The position numbers and the translations under genes were made by a program. A stretch of DNA of 55,000 nt from Glandiceps talaboti (Eukaryota > Hemichordata > Enteropneusta > Spengelidae), in the NCBI RefSeq assembly GCF_964340395.1, contig NC_135564.1, positions 15,009,012 through 15,064,011 on the forward strand, written 5' to 3'. Under the pieces are notes generated by a model that saw only the letters and a list, made by a program, of their open reading frames with translations, made no database searches and was not told the DNA's origin. Below are positions 47,133 to 55,000 of the stretch, piece after piece (position 1 is the stretch's first letter; every line of letters starts with the position of its first letter).

Positions 47133-48405
47133 AAATGCTGCCTGTGTTACTCCATTCCTCTCTGACCAGCATATCCCTACATGTACTGTCAAATGAATAT
47201 CATATTGAAAATATAGGAAACCATTTGATTTTTATGTCACATCTCTCCCTCATTGTTATCCATTCTGGTTCTTTTATCTGTAGAAAAAATATTAAATTTG
47301 TTGCAATGTTATGTTTTATTGTAGGAAACACATATAATGCATAAATTTGAAGATGACTTTTATGGCTCAGTTCTAAGTATTATAATGGTTGGGTATGTTA
47401 GAGAAGAAAAGAATTTTAACTCATTAGGTAAGTTGTAATCTGTTTGTCCGAACATGCTTTGACCGACATGACACACATACATTCCTATGGCAACAGTGGG
47501 GATTGGTGAGAGAGAATGACTACCTGCAGAGAATGAAAAATATTGAATTTGGAATGCAAAATGAGGGTTTGGATATTGGCAAGTTAACCATATTGGCCTG
47601 GGGTAAAGAGAGACATAGTGAATTGCCATTGTGTTTGTTTGTGTGTGGTCAGATAGAAATGTACATGTATACTTTGTGATGTTAATGTATTAAAGTGGTC
47701 ATATGGATGAGGACTGGTATTTATTTTGGATTTTTAATTTATACACCAAGTTTATCATGACTAGTTAAAATGCCATTGACTTTTTTCAATGAAACAGTTA
47801 AAGCATGCTACAGTTTTAAACAAAAATGATAAAATGATGATGAATATAACAAAAAAAACTATTGTCGCCAAATTTGATAAAATCTAATATACATGTAGGT
47901 CCAGATGTATACTGCTTGATTACTTTATTTATTTATCTCTGTTTGCTAAGGTATTATAGTCATTTGTTGTCTTTATTGTTGTGCGGGAGTGAGCACCTCT
48001 TCTCAATCCCAGAAAAATGAAATAAAACGTATGAAGGAAATGGAGATAAAGAAATCAATAAAGCTATATTCCTACATCAAATTTTAATCACATTGAATTC
48101 TGGTGCACGCTGTTGTTTGAAATTTGTTCCCTGTGTACAACGCCCCCAGTTGCCAAACTATAGCATGAATTACCTTTCTATGTGCCAGCATATAGCATTA
48201 ACCATATACGTGTAGTATTTGAATATTGACAAGTTACAGAGTTTAACAGCTGCTAAATATGGATGTAGCGAAGTCCCCTACTTTTATACAAATGTACTAT
48301 GAATGTCAAAAAACAAATACAAATGCAGGGTTGTTGCTCATTTTAAAGTCAAATTGAAAAAGTTGGTGGTCGTATGTATGATGAGAGCCCTACAAAGCTG
48401 CACGC

Positions 48406-48467
<62 letters not shown>

Positions 48468-49125
48468 TGCCCAACACATAGCAGATACAACCTTATTGTA
48501 TTAATGCGACGACATAGTGGTTGAAACAAAGAAGTTTTAAACACAAATTCCTGACAAAGGAGCCAGCAAGAAATAGACCTGTTGCCGGTTCCAAGATGCA
48601 CTGCGTGTCTCTGCATACAATACCATGTACTGTGTGCACGCTTAGGGGTTTGCACACGCTTCTCAGGGGATAGTTGTCACCTGACCGTACCCTGTGTTCA
48701 CGCATAAAATCCCTCTCTTTCATTGATGGCGTTCAGTCTTTGTTCTATAAAATCACTCATAATCAAAGAGAACAACATGTCTTTTCGTCATTTTCCTAAT
48801 GAAAATGTTAATTAAAACGTAATAAAGACAAAACAAGACTAAATGTAACAACATAAACGAAGTGCTCTCGCGCAGTGCATCTTGGAACCGGAAAATCAAT
48901 TGTTTTGGCTGGCTACCGGCCCTTATATACACTTGTAAATCCCAACCAATGAATATTTCTACTTTCTCTTTTTTTACAGATGAACTTATAAAAGAAATTC
49001 AGTCCGATATAGCAGAAGCAGGATCACAGTTGGACAAACCAGAAAATATAGAATTTAAAACATCAAATTTCTTTAAACAAAAAGAACTGATAAACCATGT
49101 TCAAGAGGATCCCAATAGTGTATAA
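42105..49125 (+). CDS. RFK: Riboflavin kinase, four exons, 187 aa (161 aa from inner ATG)
   Basis: Exons: 42105-42267, 44748-44899, 47325-47427, 48980-49125. All introns are GT-AG in phase, and the sum is 564 nt with stop TAA 49123-49125. Riboflavin kinase phosphorylates riboflavin to FMN using ATP and Mg or Zn. Signatures are PYFCRGEVIKGFGRGSKELG, then IPTANFPENVVDNLPADI with the PTAN nucleotide-binding motif (P53-N56, split by intron 1), VGWNPFYKNKKKSM, and DDFYGSVLSIIMVGYVREE in exon 3 with the conserved FYG. Human RFK is 155-162 aa. The inner start M27 (ATG 42183, MKMPLPYFC) gives the family length. The outer start adds 26 residues rich in Arg and hydrophobics (MLCMLRRFPVSPVVHLSIRF) that look like a mitochondrial presequence. 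The gene is divergent from LACTB. Confidence 0.93.
43362..43879. mobile_element. ~0.5-kb foldback element, RFK intron 1
   Basis: The two halves are complementary almost throughout. Outer arms include AATCAATTTTGTTCTC and GGATTTCTAATATTATTTTC with their complements, and the centre folds at GAGTGTAAACATC...GATGTTTACACTC (about 43592-43640). Non-coding; transcribed within RFK pre-mRNA. Confidence 0.8.
44004..44396. mobile_element. TIR element of the AGGCCT family, RFK intron 1
   Basis: It begins AAGGCCTAATAAAAAAATTT...GTGTGGTTC and ends GGAACCAAACAATTATTTTT...AGGCCTAAT. The interior matches the reverse complement of 53784-54113. Poly-G and poly-T runs have expanded. Non-coding. Confidence 0.75.
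45107..45180. mobile_element. Solo end of an AGGCCT-family element, RFK intron 2
   Basis: TTAGGCCATAAAAAAATTGTG then GGTTTCGGTTACCTGACCCC and CCTAGTTTTTCACTGCTGAC match the terminus of 53784-54113. The rest of the element is absent and the sequence runs into the 22-bp minisatellite. Confidence 0.65.
45190..45610 (+). repeat. 22-bp minisatellite, RFK intron 2
   Basis: Imperfect units of GTGTAAGTGAGTTATGTGTA plus two bases (CG, TG or TA) repeat for about 400 bases. Each unit contains GTAAGTGAG, a good splice donor consensus, so the array presents many cryptic donors. Confidence 0.85.
45888..46345. mobile_element. TIR element (458 bp) with internal duplication, RFK intron 2
   Basis: CAATACGCAATATTCCGGTTA is mirrored by TAACCGGAGTATTGCGTATTG. 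Inside, a block of about 68 bases (TGTTATGGACATTCAGAGTT...CTTCATGCAACCA) is tandemly duplicated at 46109-46236. Non-coding. Confidence 0.7.
46862..47134 (+). mobile_element. LINE 3' end with TGAT tail, RFK intron 2
   Basis: Translation gives YGGRSFSYFAPKLWNSLALD then SNLDCYKTKLKT, the common C-terminal motif of CR1/L2-type ORF2 proteins (GxRxFxxxAPxLWNSLP...FKxxLKT). It is followed by GGCGCTCGAGAAATTTGATT and about seven TGAT units, a typical tandem-repeat tail. 5'-truncated and inactive. Confidence 0.75.
47690..47800. mobile_element. Truncated copy of the 14743 foldback family, RFK intron 3
   Basis: TTAAAGTGGTCATATGGATG and ATTTATTTTGGATTTTTAAT match the left arm of 14743-15320 and 32113-32466. 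The other arm is missing. Confidence 0.6.
48406..48470. repeat. CA microsatellite, RFK intron 3
   Basis: About 60 bases of CA with CACGCA edges. Confidence 0.95.
48561..48914. mobile_element. TIR element (354 bp), RFK intron 3
   Basis: AGCCAGCAAG...CCGGTTCCAAGATGCACTGCG at the left is mirrored by CGCAGTGCATCTTGGAACCGG...TTGGCTGGCT at the right. It ends 65 bases before exon 4. Confidence 0.75.
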
Positions 49126-49529
49126 TTATACAAACTATATATTACTAGATAGATATTTGTATATTTTAAAAGGGATATATCAATTATTAATTTTAACTGG
49201 GATGAAATGAAGGGATATTTAACATGAGAGAAAAGAAGTGAAATGGATGTATCGGGAGTTCTAATCAAGCCTTCCTTGGGGTTGTCCTATAAATTGGCTT
49301 TCTTACTGAGTCATTGTCGTTTTAAAGCTACACTTCCTGCAACTGGAACAATTTTTGAAAATGTTTTGTTGGATAAAAATTCATATAAAAATGTACTTGT
49401 AATATTGTATGCGTTTAACAACAGACAAGGAAGAAATTTCTACCATGTTTGTTTGTGTGTGTGTGCTTTAACAGTATTGAACCACTTGTGGGTAAATGTA
49501 TTTGTGTAGCGGTATACTTAATATCGTAC

Positions 49530-49535
49530 AATAAA
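49530..49535 (+). terminator. RFK: Probable polyadenylation signal of riboflavin kinase
   Basis: AATAAA lies 405 bases after the RFK stop. It is the clearest hexamer in the first 500 bases downstream. Confidence 0.55.
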
Positions 49536-49880
49536 TCCAATCAAATTTAAAGTTTGGGTCCACACCGTTAAATCAGTGCCCAAACTCGATTATGATTAGA
49601 ACCTTTTACCGCACTAATATGGATGAAATCAACCTCTAAATAATATGTACAGTGTCTGATTATTACCATATTGACAATTTTCAGTGAATATATATAATTA
49701 GTTATCTCATCGAAAAAATAATGCCCCAGTTACTGCTAGTGCACCTTTATTCCTGGGACGTATTTGTTTGTACACAACTAAAAACTAATATAAGTACAAG
49801 TTGGGAGAAAGAGGAATAAGTCTTTGTCCTACAGTATGGGACAAGTATAGGACAAATATGGGACATATTTGACACTCGGA

Positions 49881-50119
49881 CACTATTTGCATTGAGCAAA
49901 TCAGCCTCTGACACTATTTGCATTGAGTAAATCAGCCTCTGACACTATTTGCATTGAGTAAATCAGCCTCTGACACTATTTGCATTGAGTAAATCAGCCT
50001 CTGACACTATTTGCATTGAGCAAATCAGCCTCTGACACTATTTGCATTGAGCAAATCAGCCTCTGACACTATTTTCATTGAGTAAATCAGCCTCTCACAC
50101 TATTTTCATTGAGTAAATA
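49881..50119 (+). repeat. 31-bp minisatellite, about 8 copies
   Basis: Units of CACTATTTGCATTGAGTAAA then TCAGCCTCTGA repeat with few differences, starting every 31 bases from 49881. The last unit is partial. Confidence 0.95.
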
Positions 50120-50157
50120 CATACATAAACCTTATCTAGTGTCATATTTTTGTTCAT

Positions 50158-50805
50158 TTGTGCCCTGAAATGTGTATAAAATCTTCATATAGCATTCACA
50201 GGTTTGTGTATGATTGTGTATTTTTTACAATCTTAATCACAATGACAATTTTTGGGTGCATCCATTTAAATTTTGTCATGAAAACATACTGCATTATTCA
50301 CTTTGTCTACATGCAATGTTACAGGACTGTGAAAAAGACCAGTATGTGCAATGATAATGTTGTGGAAGTTGTACAGCAAAAGAACTTACTGTTTTGTAAA
50401 TATGACTGCTTCACACAGAATTTCCAGCCACTGGAAAAAAGTCAGAACCATATCAAAGTGAGTAACAGGGACGCAAAACCTTCTTTTAGAAAAGTGAATT
50501 TATTTTGGAACCAGAATATGGAACCCAGGGTAACAGTGTGTAACATTATCAAATGTGAAATGAAAATAAGTATTTCAACTATTTTAAAGACCGAAATGAT
50601 TGAAATTTGTTTTCACTTTATAAAGAGGATGAACAATCACATTCTGGTACATTTAATGTTGTTGTGGAAGATGTGGAAGAAAAGAATGGTGTGCTTGTTG
50701 GTACATATACATGGAGTGCTGTGTACAAACATTTTGGCAGAAAGCATAGCATACCAGTGTTACCTATATGAATACAACTATATTTGGCCGATTTTATTTT
50801 TTTAA
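50158..50805 (+). other. Unrecognised 215-codon ORF
   Basis: This is the longest open frame outside the known genes. The product is rich in Ile, Cys, Lys and Asn with a hydrophobic patch (FFTILITMTIFGCIHLNF). It has no motif I recognise and its composition matches AT-rich noncoding sequence. In another frame, 50610-50760 reads GTFNVVVEDVEEKNGVLVGT, which looks more protein-like but is short. It may be chance or a decayed gene or element fragment. Confidence 0.2.
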
Positions 50806-51699
50806 ATCTATTTTTGTCTTAAGTATTGTTCAATTTTTTTTTTTAGAAACAAAATTTGTATTTCAGTACAAGCTTCAGAATATTAATATAAAACAGGCCA
50901 CAGGCTCGTGTCTGAATAGTCTGAAAGGTTTAGTCGTTCGTCCAATTATGAAACCTCTCTCTACCCCATGTGAGCGCATTATATAATTGGAAGCAACGCC
51001 TGGATCTTTCAAACTAGCATCTGAATTCTGGCGTGTTCAGAAGTTGTACTGTGCATTAAAGTCGTAAATGATATATCTGCCAGTAATTCCAAACGAAGGC
51101 ACAAGGTACAAGGAATAGAAGTTATACTTTCATATTGTCATGTAACATTTATCAATTTTTTTTTGTAAATAAATAAATACATACATACATAACAAGGTTC
51201 TTAATTGTAAACTTTGTGTGTGATTTCAATTATGGTACCATACATTTGATTTTTCTATCAGGGCTATCCTTTTAAAGCAAAGGATATATATAAAGGTGTG
51301 TAAGCCCTACATGTAAGGTATATATCCTACAATTATCACACCTCTCTCTTTGAGGATGACTTGATAATATTTATTATGCCATGCATGAGCCAAGTTAAAC
51401 AAAAAATATAGAATATAGACACTGGTCATTCTATGTCAGGACAGCAGGCGTCTATGTCACGACAATATGCGAGGCTCTTCAGCAATGTAGCATGACTTAC
51501 CATCCAGTTTCAAAACTGAAAGATTTTCAATTATAATTGAGGATGAAATAGTGATGAGATCGCATAAACATTCAGTATGTAAATAGCTCATTAATATTCA
51601 CGATTTTTTTACTAAAACCTAATCAGTTCTAGCCATTACCCGAAAAAGAGTGAGCCCAAAGTTCGTTTTGATAGAGCCAGCGGTTTTTGAGAAAATGAT
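50806..51699. other. Intergenic, no recognised feature
   Basis: AT-rich. The last bases, up to the microsatellite, read like the common sequence that seeds CAGA repeats. Confidence 0.4.
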
Positions 51700-51749
51700 T
51701 GGACAGACAGACAGACAGACACACACACACACACATACACACACACACA

Positions 51750-51790
<41 letters not shown>
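51700..51790. repeat. CAGA / CA / GA compound microsatellite
   Basis: CAGA units, then CA, then GA repeats in sequence. Confidence 0.95.
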
Positions 51791-51792
<2 letters not shown>

Positions 51793-53783
51793 GTCATCCC
51801 TACAGTATAACCTCATTACGAAAAAAAGAGATGTCTCCGAACCACGTACGTATACACAGTACCTATCAGCTAAATGAAAATGAAACTAATATGTTGTTAC
51901 CATATGTAGTTTAATAGCAGTTTTAATATGTAGTTTTACTCCAGTTTTCGTAATTTCACCATGTTTCCTTGAAGTATCACAGATGGCCATCAGCTAGTAG
52001 TTTGTTCGAAATTAAAATTGCAATTATTTAATATGTATAAAGAGGAACAATTTCCGGATGTTTCACTGCGTTGGCACCTTTCCTTGTCAGTTTCAAGACC
52101 TAATTGTAAAACTATTTCCGACTTACACAATAATTGCAAGCCCCGTCGATTATCGATTTACAGCAATATATGATTACAGCAATTCAGGATCGCAGCATCC
52201 TGATATGATGATATGATGAGAAAACATCTAACAGAACAAGGATGTGATAATGGGTATTAAAATGTTTAGTGACTGCTGTTTTTTCTGTTGGACCTCGTGT
52301 CGTACTGATGTTCATACATACGTTTATGTAATTCTCAGCTAGTTCCACTAGTTACAGAAAATTAAATTACATCGGAACAAAAAACGTTGTTGTGTGTCAA
52401 ATAATGAAAACCAAATTTCAGTTAGGATGGACTTCAAGTTATTTTTTTCCTGACTCGACTGTCCATATATTATATATATCCTCAGACCACGTACCTAACC
52501 TTATTATTAAAACTGTCTGGTTTGTGAAAAAATCAAATCAAAATAAACCATTGCAAGTAAAACAACAATAATCTGAAAGAAATAAAAACATGTTTGAATT
52601 AAATAATGTTAACATGGAATAAAAGTGTGGATTCCATCGAAAAAACTAGGTTAAAATTAGTTTATAACTGCGAAAAATACAAAATACGACAACACGAATA
52701 AGTATAATACATATTTGTCCTCTTGGAACCGTGCCCAGCAAACATAGAGTTGAATAAACTATATTTCAGTATTTGTTACTGGCTGTGCCTATATATATTA
52801 TATATATATATATATTTATAAGCTGTTGTTTTGTGGTCTTATATCTGTAACTGAACATGAATAATTACAATTTGACTACCATTTTAGTATCGTGTATCTA
52901 ATTTGCATGCAAAGTGTGTGCTTTACTCTCCCATATGAGTACACTTTTACAACATAGAGATAAAGATAGCAGGTATGTCTGGACACGATTCACATTTCAT
53001 ACTATACGCATGTTTTAAATCACTTTCTCTCAGGACAATGGATATTCTTATATATTTCTTCAATTAAGGATATGTAAAAAAAAAGGCATTTTTTTTTCAG
53101 AGAATAAAATTGTTCAAACTTATTTGAACCCCACCTCAACCCAAACCCCAGGGGGCTTGGAATTGACCATATTTGTTTACAGATTTATTTTTTTGTTTAA
53201 TGTTTACTTCTTGTTTTTTCTTTGTTTCTTTTTGTCAAAATAATATTTTTTTTTATTATTGTTCGTTTTTTTTCTTTAAAAAAAATTAATATCTTTTCCC
53301 TAGAAGGCGCCATGTTATAACAAAGTTATGATTTGAAAAGCTAGCGCTGGTGTTGTGGGTTTTTTCTAAATCAATTTTATTCTTTTGCTGGTTTTAATAA
53401 ACCAGCTTTACTATAACTACCTTATCAATCGATCAGGTCGAGAAACAAAGTATTAATTAACTTACAAGGTTGCCCGAATGTAATTTTCCTCACAGTATGT
53501 GTTGTAACAAATGTCGTCATAGTATTGCTGCTAAAGAGTTTTCACATTTAATTGCCACGACGAAAAATATTTGCATATTTATTGAATAATTAAATTAGGC
53601 TTAATCAAAAGAGCGTTATAGAGTATTACAAGTAAAGCTACCATAGAACATAATGCAAACATCACTAGTGGAATTATAAAGAATTATAAATCAGAATGAA
53701 AATACCCTAACAGTGAGAATTTATTTAAAAGGGACACAAACTGAGTTTATACGTTTTGGCGTTTTGTAGACTAGTCCAAGTGC
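51791..53783. other. Intergenic, no recognised feature
   Basis: AT-rich with homopolymer T runs near 53160-53290. I see no gene, repeat array or TIR pair. Confidence 0.4.
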
Positions 53784-54113
53784 GGCCTCAAAACATTGTT
53801 TGGTTCCGGTTATTCGACTCCACATAGTTTTTCACTGCTGACCCTACACTTTTTTATTTACATATTCGAGAGAAAAAAAAATTAAATCACGAAAATTGTG
53901 TGAAGTCTCACCAGAAAAAGTGGATGCGTAAACTGACATCAAGTTGACTAAAAAGACAATAAAACTATTCTTTCAATCTGTACATCTGATGGGAAGAAAC
54001 CAATAACACAGATACCACATGGAAAACAACAGAAAACATAACTACCTGAACTAGACACTCACACATAAAATAATTATATATAATCGGAACCACACATTTT
54101 TTTATTAGGCCTC
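53784..54113. mobile_element. TIR element of the AGGCCT family, most complete copy
   Basis: It starts GCGGCCTCAAAACATTGTTT...GGTTCCGGTTA and ends TAATCGGAACCACACATTTT...ATTAGGCCTCAT. About 330 bp, non-coding. Relatives are at 11843-12050 (truncated), 44004-44396 (inverted) and 45107-45180 (solo end). Confidence 0.75.
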
Positions 54114-55000
54114 ATGTAACATGACACAGTACCTTTCAATACACGTGAATGTCACTAATGTCACATATACTAAGCCAAATAAACATGTCCTAACTTGGAG
54201 CTACCTCCCTTCATTTCATTTCATTTCATTCAAAATATGAACAAGACAACAGTATTGTTTGTTTTGTGTACAGTTCCGACTGTTTGTACAATATGTAGAT
54301 TTAATAAGCACCACCAAATCCAAACACTAAATACGGTATGGTGCGACGTTTGTTTCACAAATCAATTCAATTTGTTCTGTTTGCTTAGCTTTTTATTGAT
54401 GTTGGTTTTTTAAAAAATATCTTGTACATTCAATACTTAATATATCTAAATGTTGTTATTTTAAACATGCCACACACCGTCAAACATTTGTTTTTAATCG
54501 TGTTTCTGTATTTTTTTTTTATATTTTCGAGTATTTAAATTTGCTTCTCTCTAAGATGGCTTCCGTTTTTCAATATGGCGGATGACCTATATATTAAACC
54601 ATAGTATCGGTCACCCAGACCCAGAACAAGCCACTGGGGACTTGGGGACTCTATTTCGCCACCCCATGATCTTAAAAGAGAGTAGTCAGGGATCACGCGA
54701 GAATAGTCAATGGTCCAGGGATTGAGGTCAAGTTGTTATAGGGACGTCGACGTACGAACATGTAATATTACACGTTTGTAATAATTAATGACCGCGAGAC
54801 ATTAGAAATTCAAATAACATTACCCAGCTTGTGATGGAGATCGTTTATTCCTTTGTAAACATTAAAAATGCATTCATTATAAATACGGATATAGAAAACA
54901 GACAGCCTTCTAACTAACTTATTAGTCTATGCACGGTTCCGGTAACTTCCGCTCCCTCCTATAGCACACAAATTTGGCGTTCAGGCTCGGCATCATTTGG
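54114..55000. other. Intergenic to window edge
   Basis: A short TTCAT repeat near 54211-54230. GC rises slightly after 54600, but no exon with clear splice sites was recognised. Confidence 0.4.

Noticed and set aside
49881-50119. CRISPR-like array
   Set aside because: Units are contiguous 31-bp tandem repeats with no spacers, in an animal genome.

Overview
The window is nuclear DNA from an animal, most likely a bilaterian and probably marine invertebrate. The genes are split by introns of a few hundred bases to over 3 kb. Splice sites fit GT-AG rules (one intron is GC-AG). Microsatellites are dense, and the intergenic and intronic space is packed with short inverted-repeat elements and decayed LINEs. 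The sequence alone does not tell me whether it is a lancelet, hemichordate, mollusc, brachiopod or annelid. I found no prokaryotic or viral gene organisation, no CRISPR array and no convincing tRNA or rRNA gene.

Six protein-coding genes, one of them partial, can be assembled. (1) 101-265, +: the last exon of a carbonyl reductase (SDR family, CBR1-like). (2) 7160-14337, +: a complete six-exon tandem paralogue, 279 aa. (3) 20671-22782, +: a GH31 glycosidase of the MYORG type, 703 aa in one coding exon with an N-terminal membrane anchor. (4) 24707-26426, -: a two-exon glutaredoxin of 115 aa with a CPYT active site and a probable 5' UTR exon near 29.5 kb. (5) 33366-41608, -: LACTB, the mitochondrial serine beta-lactamase-like protein, seven exons, 585 aa. 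(6) 42105-49125, +: riboflavin kinase, four exons, 187 or 161 aa depending on the start. All exon joins were checked for reading phase by hand. LACTB and riboflavin kinase are divergent, with about 0.5 kb between starts, so they probably share a bidirectional promoter. Nothing suggests that the six genes form one pathway.

Region by region: 0.3-7.1 kb is intergenic. It holds a direct duplication with a conserved CRE/E-box-like core and a roughly 2.9 kb TIR element nested inside the 3' end of an older LINE. 7.2-14.3 kb is the carbonyl reductase gene with repeat-filled introns. 14.3-20.4 kb is intergenic and rich in foldbacks. 20.4-24.7 kb holds the GH31 gene, convergent with the glutaredoxin gene. 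24.7-29.6 kb is the glutaredoxin gene, whose 5' UTR intron carries a hAT-type element with a perfect 8-bp target duplication. 29.6-33.4 kb is gene-free. 33.4-49.5 kb holds LACTB and riboflavin kinase. 49.5-55 kb has no recognisable gene and contains a 31-bp minisatellite and one unrecognised 215-codon ORF.

The most notable observations are these: the nested TIR-in-LINE insertion; the hAT element with intact target duplication; a patch of probable gene conversion between the two carbonyl reductase last exons; loss of the expected catalytic serine and NNAG motif in the complete carbonyl reductase; a GC-AG intron in LACTB that the reading frame requires; complementary repeats flanking LACTB exons 5-6; and about 19 separate TIR or foldback elements in 55 kb. 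I did not find a clearly new multi-gene system.
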